Source of the DNA: DASPXK01 sp035637315
GTDB lineage: Bacteria > Chloroflexota > UBA6077 > JACCZL01
Assembly: GCA_035637315.1 (NCBI GenBank)
Contig: DASPXK010000319.1
Span: 1-21,255 of the forward strand
Length of the DNA stretch: 21,255 nucleotides
Direction of reading: 5' to 3'
Shown one piece after another: positions 15,865 to 21,255 of this stretch (position 1 is its first letter; each line of letters starts with the position of its first letter). A program made the position numbers and the translations under genes. The notes under the pieces are model-generated. The model saw nothing but the letters and a program-made list of their open reading frames with translations. It had not been told where the DNA came from and did no database searches.

Positions 15865-16065
15865 CCCCTCCGTTGCGCGGCGATGCTCGACGTCCTCACT
15901 GAGCTGCTCGGGCGAGCTCGACGCGGCCCATGGTAGGTGCCTTCACACGGGTTGATTTTAGCGGCCTGGGCCAAATCACCGACGATCACGAGCACCAGGG
16001 TCTCACGAAGGCCTCGAGTTACCGCCACCAGATCCAGCCACGTAGGGCTGCCGAGCCGGCATCCG

Positions 16066-16080
16066 AGGGTCGAGGACCCT
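16066..16080 (-). terminator. Short hairpin at the end of the TraR/DksA gene
   Basis: AGGGTC and GACCCT form a perfect six-base stem around a three-base loop, touching the stop codon of the zinc-finger gene. No T-run follows, so an intrinsic terminator is only possible. Confidence 0.25.
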
Positions 16081-16459
16081 AATTCCGTCCGCCCCACCCC
16101 TCACGCTTGCGCTGGCAGTTGATGCACAGGGTGGCTTGCGGGCGTGCCTTCAGGCGTGCCCGCGAGATCGGCTGATCGCAGTCCTCGCAGATCCCGTACA
16201 GGCCCTGCGCTCGGCGCTGAATCGCCTCCTGGACTCGCTCGGCTTCCTCTTCCACGATGCCTTTGATCGTGTAATCGACCTCGCGCTGCACGGTGATATC
16301 GGCCACGTCCGCGATGTGCTGGTCCACCATGCTCAGCTCATCGGCGGCTTCGCGCTGGTCCCCGGCGAAGGTCGTGTTGTCCACAAAGTCGCGGAGCCGG
16401 GCTACCGCCTCGGCCCTCCTGGCCAACGGGTCTTCGGCCTTGCGCTTCCGCTTCGGCAT
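16079..16459 (-). CDS. TraR/DksA-type C4 zinc-finger protein
   Basis: This 126-residue protein starts at ATG 16459, with AAGGAG nine bases upstream. The N-terminus is basic (PKRKRK). The middle forms a helical hairpin containing D46-QHIAD51 and ITVQREVDYT. The end is the TraR/DksA finger GLYGICEDCDQPISRARL with Cys91, Cys94, Cys112 and Cys115 and the family motif PQATLCINCQ. DksA proteins insert their coiled coil into the RNA polymerase secondary channel and modulate initiation with ppGpp. Short members such as this are widespread and mostly untested, and the acidic tip is not clearly identical to DksA. It lies downstream of the receiver gene on the same strand, separated by 164 bases that hold a repeat and a gene fossil. 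Confidence 0.9.
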   Translation of the reverse strand: MPKRKRKAEDPLARRAEAVARLRDFVDNTTFAGDQREAADELSMVDQHIADVADITVQREVDYTIKGIVEEEAERVQEAIQRRAQGLYGICEDCDQPISRARLKARPQATLCINCQRKREGWGGRN

Positions 16460-16479
16460 GGTTCGGTCTCCTTGAGTAG

Positions 16480-16504
16480 AGCTGGGTCGCTGAGGACCCC
16501 AGCT
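16480..16504 (-). promoter_or_regulatory. Hairpin in the leader of the TraR/DksA gene
   Basis: AGCTGGGTC (16480-16488) and GACCCCAGCT (16495-16504) pair with one bulged base around a six-base loop. The stem ends about seven bases before the AAGGAG ribosome site on the minus strand. It may modulate mRNA stability or translation; no known riboswitch was recognised. Confidence 0.3.
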
Positions 16505-16544
16505 TGCTCATCGGAATGCAGATCGCGTGCCACGCCTCGCCTGC

Positions 16545-16595
16545 CTACACGTCCGGCCCGATCCCATCCCCGGGCAGGACGACGATGCGGAAGGA
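16545..16595 (-). pseudogene. Fossil N-terminus of an isopropylmalate/isocitrate dehydrogenase-family gene
   Basis: On the minus strand the 17 codons read SFRIVVLPGDGIGPDV followed by TAG. RIxVLPGDGIGPEV is the nearly invariant first strand and NAD-binding start of beta-decarboxylating dehydrogenases (LeuB, Icd, tartrate dehydrogenase). No further family sequence follows the stop in any frame, and upstream of the Ser codon lies a heptamer repeat instead of a start codon. It is too short to be functional. The match length makes chance unlikely but not excluded. Confidence 0.55.
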
Positions 16596-16613
16596 CTGAG
16601 GACTGAGGACTGA
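16593..16613. repeat. Heptanucleotide tandem repeat (GGACTGA)x3
   Basis: Three perfect copies of GGACTGA lie in the spacer just past the stop of the receiver gene, abutting the dehydrogenase fossil. Length variation by strand slippage would be expected between strains. Confidence 0.85.
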
Positions 16614-16623
16614 GGCCAGGCCG

Positions 16624-17007
16624 TCACTCGATCGGTCCGGTCCGCTGGACCGCGGCGCGGATTCGCGCCGTGAGCACCTCCAGGCTGAACGGCTTGGTCA
16701 CGTACTCGTCGGCTCCGCTGTGCAGCCCGACTGCGACGTCGCGATCGCTGGCCAGCACGGTCAGCATGATGACTGGCGTGTCGACCAGCTCGCGCATCCG
16801 ACGCAGCGTCTCCCGTCCGTCCATGTCCGGCATCAGGACGTCCAGCAGGACGGCGTCAGGTCGGTGCCGAAGAACCGCTTCGATTCCCTCCTGGCCGTTG
16901 GACGCCTCGATCACAGCGAACTCCGGCTCGAGGGCCAGCCGGACCAGGGCACGGATCGGCGCCTCGTCGTCGACGACCAGGACCAGCTTGCGCTCGCCCC
17001 GTTCCAT
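16624..17007 (-). CDS. Receiver-only response regulator
   Basis: The 127-residue reading starts at ATG 17007, preceded by GGGAG; a longer in-frame reading to 17055 lacks a better ribosome site. The protein is one REC domain: acidic pair Asp13-Asp14, phosphoacceptor Asp56 in LLDVLMPDMDG, Thr83 in MLTVLA, Lys105 in VTKPF, and a final helix LEVLTARIRAAVQRT. That last helix resembles the junction to the DNA-binding domain of OmpR-type regulators, but a stop follows at once. This is therefore either a stand-alone phosphoacceptor or a regulator that lost its output domain. It lies after the kinase-cyclase-enolase genes on the same strand, separated by about 130 bases with a probable promoter, and may receive phosphate from the upstream hybrid kinase. 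Confidence 0.93.
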   Translation of the reverse strand: MERGERKLVLVVDDEAPIRALVRLALEPEFAVIEASNGQEGIEAVLRHRPDAVLLDVLMPDMDGRETLRRMRELVDTPVIMLTVLASDRDVAVGLHSGADEYVTKPFSLEVLTARIRAAVQRTGPIE

Positions 17008-17062
17008 GTGCTCTCCCAGCGGCATAGCCCGAGCGTTCCGGCGGCTGAATACCAAATAGTAG

Positions 17063-17089
17063 ATTGTACCTCGCGGCTTCGCAAGCGAA
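17063..17089 (-). promoter_or_regulatory. Candidate -10 element and inverted repeat upstream of the receiver gene
   Basis: TACAAT (minus strand, 17063-17068) is a good -10 box 55 bases before the receiver start codon. An inverted repeat TTCGC-AA-GCGAA (17078-17089) occupies the -35 side, where no consensus -35 is visible. This could be an activator or repressor site. It is weak evidence for a separate promoter. Confidence 0.35.
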
Positions 17090-17103
17090 TTGGCCGGCCC
17101 AAC

Positions 17104-17130
17104 TGAGATTCTTCGCTCCGCTCAGAATGA
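17104..17130. repeat. Intergenic palindromic repeat of the CATTCTGAGC type
   Basis: ATTCT and AGAAT (17108-17128) flank a GC core reading TCGCTCCGCTC. On the minus strand it begins TCATTCTGAGCGGAGCG. I recognise this as resembling a short repeat scattered through the intergenic DNA of many high-GC bacteria, including Chloroflexota. It lies between the enolase-superfamily gene and the receiver gene and could form a small transcript-end hairpin. Confidence 0.5.
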
Positions 17131-17139
17131 CAACCGCGG

Positions 17140-18234
17140 TTAGACCGCGTACTTGCGGATCGCCTCCGGACTCAGCTCCAGGCCCAGACCGGGGCGATCC
17201 TGGGAGGGCGACCACATGCCGTTCTTCGGCTCCGGGAACTGGGTGTACCAGACTCGGTCGGCTTCCTCAGCCACACCGAGGTACTCCACGACCTTCAAGT
17301 TGGGGGTGCAGCAGGCCAGATGCAGGTGAACCAGCTGGACGGCGTGTGGCGCGACCGGCAGGTTGAAGGCGTGCGCCAGATGAGCCACCTTGAGCCATTC
17401 GGTTACTCCGCCCACTCGGCCAACGTCGGGCTGGACGATGTCCGCGCCGCCCTGGGCGATCAGCTCTTTGAAGCCATATTTGGTGTATTCGTGCTCGCCG
17501 CTCGCGACTGGGATGTCGATCGCGCGAGCGATCGCGGCCAGCCCGCTGATATCGTCGGCCAGGACCGGCTCCTCGAACCAGCCGACGGCATAGTCCTGGA
17601 ACCGCCGCGCCATGTAGATCGCCTGCTTGGCGTAATAGCCGTTGTTGGCGTCGACGTAGATCTCGACGTCATCGCCGACGGCCTTGCGCACGGCGGCCAG
17701 GCGGCGAACATCCTCGGACTCGGATCTGCCGAAGTCCTTGGCCACCTTCATCTTGACTCGCGGAATGCCCCGTTCGACGTAGCCGACCTGCTCGCGGACC
17801 AGCTCGGCCTCGTCGAAGCTGGTCCAACCACCGGAGCCGTAGATCGGCACGCTCTCGGTATACGGCCCGAGCAGCCTGTGCAGCGGCACGCCGAAGACCT
17901 TGGCCTTCAGGTCCCAGAGCGCGATGTCGATGGCCGAGATCGCGCAGAAGGCCAGCCCCTTTCGACCGAAGCCGCGGACGCGCCAGAACATGTCGTCCCA
18001 CAACTTCTCGTGGCTCAGCGGGTCCTGGCCCACCAGCAGCTCCTTGAGGGTGTGCTCGATCAGATCGCGCGTGCCAGCCTGGCCGCCCACGCCCAGCCCC
18101 TCATAACCCTCGTCGGTCTTGACGTGCACGAACAGCGCCGAGCGGCCCGAGGCGCGGTGGCGGATCGTGGCGTCCTGGATGCCGGGGATATGCGGGATGT
18201 GCAGCTGGGTGGTGGTGAGGTCGGCGATCTTCAC
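17140..18234 (-). CDS. Mandelate racemase-type enolase-superfamily enzyme (probable acid-sugar dehydratase)
   Basis: This 364-residue protein starts at GTG 18234. The N-terminal capping domain (about 1-125) is followed by a TIM barrel. The expected active-site residues are all present: KMK with Lys161 and Lys163, metal ligands Asp195 (VDANNGY), Glu221 (FEEP) and Glu247 (ASGE), the Asp270-His297 dyad (QPDVGR, APHAVQ) and Glu317. From memory, the metal, dyad and Glu317 numbers equal those of Pseudomonas mandelate racemase, placing it in the MR subgroup. Most such bacterial enzymes dehydrate aldonic or uronic acids, so dehydratase is likelier than racemase; the substrate is unknown. Its GTG overlaps the TGA of the cyclase gene (GTGA), indicating translational coupling to a signalling gene. 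Confidence 0.92.
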   Translation of the reverse strand: MKIADLTTTQLHIPHIPGIQDATIRHRASGRSALFVHVKTDEGYEGLGVGGQAGTRDLIEHTLKELLVGQDPLSHEKLWDDMFWRVRGFGRKGLAFCAISAIDIALWDLKAKVFGVPLHRLLGPYTESVPIYGSGGWTSFDEAELVREQVGYVERGIPRVKMKVAKDFGRSESEDVRRLAAVRKAVGDDVEIYVDANNGYYAKQAIYMARRFQDYAVGWFEEPVLADDISGLAAIARAIDIPVASGEHEYTKYGFKELIAQGGADIVQPDVGRVGGVTEWLKVAHLAHAFNLPVAPHAVQLVHLHLACCTPNLKVVEYLGVAEEADRVWYTQFPEPKNGMWSPSQDRPGLGLELSPEAIRKYAV

Positions 18235-19862
18235 CCGAGCGTTCCCTGGACAACGGACTCAGGCGCGATGAAGCCCTGGAAACGGAACATCTCCAGCGGG
18301 CCCTTCCCCTTGACCTCGATCAAGCCGAGCGACTCGGCACGGCAGCGGTCAGAGATCTGTCGCCAGGCCGCGTCGCTGAGAGTGATCGAGCCCGTGATCC
18401 CATGGCTTTCTACCCGGGCCGCGGTATTGACTGTGTCGCCAAACAGGTCAAACAGGTACTGCCGCTGACCCAGCACGCCGGCGACGACCGGACCAATGTG
18501 GATGCCAACCCGCACGTCCCAGCCGGTCGGCAGGGACCGGGCCGTAGCGATCATCTCGACACCGCACTGGACGCACTGGAATACGGGGTTGTCCACCGCT
18601 TTGAGCAGCCCGCATGCCGCCATGAACGAGTCGCCGATGGTCTTGATCTTCTGCAGATCGTGGCGTAGGGCGATGTCTTCGTATGACTCAACCAGGCGCT
18701 GGAGGTGCGGGATCACCTCGTGCGGCTGTCTGCGGTCGCAGTAGCCGGTAAAGCCCACGATGTCACAGAACAGGACGGCCACGTCCTCGTGGCGGCGCGG
18801 CTTCACCTCGTTGGTGGCCTTCAGCTCTTCGGCGATCTCGTGCGGCAAGATGATGTGGAGCAGCTCGTCGGATCGGCGCTTCTCCTCCTCGATCTGGCGA
18901 AGGTAGAGCGCTTCCTGGTCGCGCAGCCGCTTCTTCTCCAGGCAGGCGCTTATCCTGGCCTGCAGCAACACAGGATCGAACGGTTTGGAGAGATAGTCCT
19001 CGGCGCCCAGCTCGATGCAGCTGACGGCGCTGTCCGTCTCGTCGATTGCCGAGAGCACGATGACCGGGAGGTAATGCAGCGCCTCGTCTGCCTTGAGCTG
19101 CTGAAGTACCTGATAGCCATCCATTTCCGGCATGACGATGTCCAGGAGCAGCAGATCGAACGGCTCCGACCTGATCCGCTCCAGCGCGACGCGGCCGTTC
19201 TCGGCCACGGAGACGCGGTAGCCCAGCCGCTCCAGTCGGCGCGCCAGCATGTCCCTATTCGCCTCACTGTCGTCCACGACCAGGAGGCTGCCCTCCGTCG
19301 TCCGCGAGGCCGCGCGGGCCCTGACCAGGGGTGGCCGCGCGGCATCGGGCCTCCGGCCGCTCAACGATCGCACGCGCTCAGCTGTGACCTGCTCGACCCC
19401 GGTTGACTGGATCTTCCGCAGCTCGACGATCGCGTTGACGATCTCCAGGAGCTGCCTGCCGGCCACGTGGATCTTTTCGAGGTCGGGTACGAGCTCGGCC
19501 TGGCCGACTTCCTCCGCGTCCTCCCGCAGCAGCTGGCTGTAGCCGATGATCGAGTTGAGCGGCGTGCGCAGCTCCTGGCTCATCTGGTCTACGTCGAAGT
19601 TGCCCTCCGCGAGCTTGGACGAGTCGAGAAAGTCGCTGACCAGCGCCAGCAGCTGTTTGCCGGCCACGTGGATCTTCTCCAGATCTGGGATGAAGCGCCC
19701 TTGGCCTTCGTCCGAGGCCTCTTCGAGCAGCAGCTCGCTATAGCCGAGGATGTGGTTGATCGGCGTCCGCAGGTCGTGTCTCAGGCTGCGGAAGAAGTCG
19801 ACCGTGATCCGCCCGCTGTCGTGGCCGGACCCGTCCGCGTCCTCAAGAGCCTCATCCGCCAT
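18231..19862 (-). CDS. Class III nucleotidyl cyclase with tandem DHp-like segments and a receiver domain
   Basis: The 543-residue reading starts at ATG 19862, preceded by GGGAAG and 13 bases after the kinase stop; ATG 19886 would overlap the kinase gene. Two DHp-like (HisKA) segments lie at about 29-83 (H-box RHDLRTP, His29) and 96-150 (SQELRTP, Gln where His is expected). No HATPase domain follows. A receiver spans about 192-310 (Asp197/198, phosphoacceptor Asp241, Lys293), then a linker helix and a cyclase domain (about 358-535). Catalytic marks are metal ligands Asp367 (FCDIVGFT) and Asp411 (KTIGDSF), base-recognition Lys407 and Asp476, Asn479 and Arg483 (FGDTVNTAAR). The Lys/Asp pair predicts ATP, hence cAMP. 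Activity is probably set by phosphotransfer from the hybrid kinase encoded just upstream. Confidence 0.93.
   Translation of the reverse strand: MADEALEDADGSGHDSGRITVDFFRSLRHDLRTPINHILGYSELLLEEASDEGQGRFIPDLEKIHVAGKQLLALVSDFLDSSKLAEGNFDVDQMSQELRTPLNSIIGYSQLLREDAEEVGQAELVPDLEKIHVAGRQLLEIVNAIVELRKIQSTGVEQVTAERVRSLSGRRPDAARPPLVRARAASRTTEGSLLVVDDSEANRDMLARRLERLGYRVSVAENGRVALERIRSEPFDLLLLDIVMPEMDGYQVLQQLKADEALHYLPVIVLSAIDETDSAVSCIELGAEDYLSKPFDPVLLQARISACLEKKRLRDQEALYLRQIEEEKRRSDELLHIILPHEIAEELKATNEVKPRRHEDVAVLFCDIVGFTGYCDRRQPHEVIPHLQRLVESYEDIALRHDLQKIKTIGDSFMAACGLLKAVDNPVFQCVQCGVEMIATARSLPTGWDVRVGIHIGPVVAGVLGQRQYLFDLFGDTVNTAARVESHGITGSITLSDAAWRQISDRCRAESLGLIEVKGKGPLEMFRFQGFIAPESVVQGTLG
19413..19778 (-). 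repeat. Tandem duplication of DHp coding sequence inside the cyclase gene
   Basis: The two DHp-like segments are spaced exactly 67 codons (201 bases) apart. They share LRTP, GYS-LL, PDLEKIHVAG and QLL in register; one nearly identical stretch begins at 19457 and its copy at 19658. This is an intragenic duplication. The second copy has lost the phosphoacceptor histidine. Confidence 0.8.
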
Positions 19863-19875
19863 CCGCTTCCCGTCC

Positions 19876-21255
19876 TCACCCTTCATCAAGCCGACGACGT
19901 ACCCCCCTGACTGGCTGGCCCAGGTGGGCGGCCACCAGATCGCGGATCTCGGCCAGCAGCTCCTCACGGCTATACGCGCCTTTCTGGAGTATCCGTTCGA
20001 CGTAACCGTTGAGCCTCAAGTGGTCCTCTGCTGTGAGCTCTTTGGCGGTCATCACGACGACCGGAATGGATCGCCACTCGCGATGCTGGCGTACCTGGGC
20101 CAGGAACTCGAAGCCATCCATCTCCGGCATCATGAGATCCAGCACGATAATGTCGGGGCGGGCTTGCGCGACGTGTTCCAGCCCCACGCGGCCGTTTTCG
20201 GCCTCGTCTATGCTCCAGCCCTCTTTTGCCAGTACGCGTCGCAATATGTCGCGGGTCGCGGCATCGTCCTCGACAACCAGGACGAAGCCGGGCGGATGGT
20301 CGGGCCGGTACTTCTTGAGGATGGCGGCCAGGCGATCTCGCTCGATCGGCTTGGTCAGGTATTCCGACGCACCCAGGGCGTAACCCAGGTCCTTGTTGTC
20401 GAGGACCGTCAGCATGATGACGGGGATGTCAGCCAGGTCGGGGTCTGCCTTCAATGCGGTCAGAACCGCCCACCCATCCATACCGGGCATCATCACGTCC
20501 AGCGTAATGGCGGTGGGGCGCAGCTCCTTGGCAAGCCGCAGCCCCTCCTCGCCACTCGCGGCGGTGACCACCTCGAAGGCTTCAGACGTCAAAAAGCGTT
20601 GGAGCAGGTCGCGTGCGGTCGGGTCGTCGTCGATCGCCAGCAGCGTTGGCCCGCCGCCCTCACCCCCTGGCCCCCTCTCCCAATTTTGGGAGAGGGGGGA
20701 CAGGGGGTGAGGGCGGGCGACTGGGGGCGTGAGGCCCCTCGAGTCGACCACGACCTCAGCCGGAATTCGAACCGTGAAGGTCGAGCCCTTGCCCGCCTCG
20801 CTCTCGACCGTAATGCCTCCGCCCATCAACTCGCAGAAGCGCTTGGTGATCGCTAGCCCGAGCCCGGTCCCGCCGTACTGGTGGGCGATCGAGGCGTCGG
20901 CCTGCGTGAACGCCTCGAACAGCGTCTCCATCTGCTCGGGCGTCATGCCGATGCCCGAGTCAGCCACGCTGAAGACGATCCAGTCCGTACCGCCTTCTGC
21001 CTGGCGGGTGACCGCCAGCTTGATGATCCCTTGCTTCGTAAACTTGCAGGCGTTGCTGAGCAAGTTAAAGAGCGCCTGTCGCACCTTGGTCAGGTCGGCC
21101 CGCATCGTTCCCAGGTCATCCCGGTGCTCGACCTGCACGGTGTTGGCGTTCCTCTCGGCTAGCGGCTGGATCGTGGCGTTGACCTCCCGAACCATGGTCG
21201 ACAGTTCGAAGCTCTCCAGGTACATGTCCATCTTGCCGGCTTCGATCTTCGAGAG
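19876..21255 (-). CDS. Hybrid sensor histidine kinase, HATPase-REC-REC (N-terminus outside window)
   Basis: The frame is open to the window edge, and the first visible codons read LSKIEAGKMDMYLE, the end of a DHp helix, so the sensor and H-box lie outside. The 459 visible residues contain the ATP-binding domain with N-box NLLSNACKF, G1 DSGIGM (about 99-104), F-box and G2 GGTGLGL (about 128-134). Receiver 1 follows (acidic triplet DDD, phosphoacceptor in LDVMMPGMDG, about 253, Lys in LTKP). Receiver 2 has VVEDD, LDLMMPEMDG (about 373) and an unusual end, ILQKGAYSREELL, in place of KP-F. Between ATPase and receiver 1 lies a linker encoded by a DNA palindrome. The TGA stop is 13 bases before the cyclase start, so the two genes are probably one operon and functional partners. 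Confidence 0.94.
   Translation of the reverse strand, partial: LSKIEAGKMDMYLESFELSTMVREVNATIQPLAERNANTVQVEHRDDLGTMRADLTKVRQALFNLLSNACKFTKQGIIKLAVTRQAEGGTDWIVFSVADSGIGMTPEQMETLFEAFTQADASIAHQYGGTGLGLAITKRFCELMGGGITVESEAGKGSTFTVRIPAEVVVDSRGLTPPVARPHPLSPLSQNWERGPGGEGGGPTLLAIDDDPTARDLLQRFLTSEAFEVVTAASGEEGLRLAKELRPTAITLDVMMPGMDGWAVLTALKADPDLADIPVIMLTVLDNKDLGYALGASEYLTKPIERDRLAAILKKYRPDHPPGFVLVVEDDAATRDILRRVLAKEGWSIDEAENGRVGLEHVAQARPDIIVLDLMMPEMDGFEFLAQVRQHREWRSIPVVVMTAKELTAEDHLRLNGYVERILQKGAYSREELLAEIRDLVAAHLGQPVRGVRRRLDEG
20654..20716. repeat. Palindromic repeat element inserted in frame in the hybrid kinase gene
   Basis: Two arms of 30 and 31 bases (20654-20683 and 20686-20716) are reverse complements but for one bulged base and one mismatch, with a TT loop. 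Read on the minus strand it encodes RPHPLSPLSQNWERGPGGEG, typical of bacterial palindromic elements translated inside genes. It sits between the ATPase domain and receiver 1, where a flexible linker tolerates it. The frame stays open throughout. Confidence 0.85.

Noticed and set aside
15858..16097. 79-codon minus-strand frame between the zinc-finger and antitoxin genes
   Set aside because: No motif, no good ribosome site, overlaps the ends of both neighbours; probably chance.
17320..18468. Long plus-strand open frame of 382 codons
   Set aside because: It is antisense to the enolase-superfamily and cyclase genes, whose catalytic residues are intact. GC-rich codon bias commonly leaves such antisense frames open.

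Overview
The window is a GC-rich, densely coded bacterial chromosome segment. The gene mix suggests Chloroflexota or a similar soil or aquatic lineage. It includes a flavin/F420-type LLM oxidoreductase, an enolase-superfamily dehydratase, two DUF72 proteins, multi-receiver hybrid kinases, a ParE-type toxin-antitoxin remnant and short palindromic or octamer repeats in the spacers. The phylum is inferred; there is no rRNA or other decisive marker.

Region 1 (1-5136, + strand) is a transport/catabolic cluster. It holds the end of a peptide/nickel-type solute-binding protein, DppB- and DppC-type permeases that overlap by 8 bases, an LLM oxidoreductase and a nucleoside hydrolase. The transporter ATPases are not present. 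The cluster ends in a decayed fossil of a second DppC-type permease (4956-5136). The last codons of the binding protein are duplicated just past its stop.

Region 2 (5340-8527) holds small metabolic or unknown genes. Two DUF72 genes converge on each other, a DUF2071 gene lies on the minus strand, and an SRPBCC gene diverges from it.

Region 3 (8505-12585) has a four-module ABC exporter (cyclic-nucleotide-binding, FHA, ATPase, ABC2 membrane domain) reading leftward from a recognisable sigma70-like promoter. Divergent from it are a DUF2236 heme-oxygenase-like gene and a SnoaL-like gene.

Region 4 (12587-15395) is an inverted array of octamer repeats directly in front of clpB. ClpB is complete and carries an unusual tail encoded by repeat-like DNA.

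Region 5 (15396-16623) is rich in gene fossils. It holds an intact small antitoxin, a truncated and frameshifted ParE-type toxin, a TraR/DksA zinc-finger gene, and a fragment encoding the start of an isopropylmalate/isocitrate dehydrogenase-type enzyme.

Region 6 (16624-21255, minus strand) is a signalling block. In transcription order it reads: hybrid histidine kinase (HATPase-REC-REC, start beyond the window), a class III nucleotidyl cyclase with two tandem DHp-like segments and a receiver but no HATPase, a mandelate-racemase-type enzyme coupled to it by a GTGA overlap, and a receiver-only response regulator. I infer a phosphorelay that controls cAMP synthesis. The cyclic-nucleotide-binding ABC exporter 8 kb away is a possible but unproven effector. 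I did not find a wholly new defence or mobile system. The most unusual items are the kinase-cyclase-enolase operon, the sensor-fused exporter, the octamer hairpin and the palindromic element read through inside the kinase gene.
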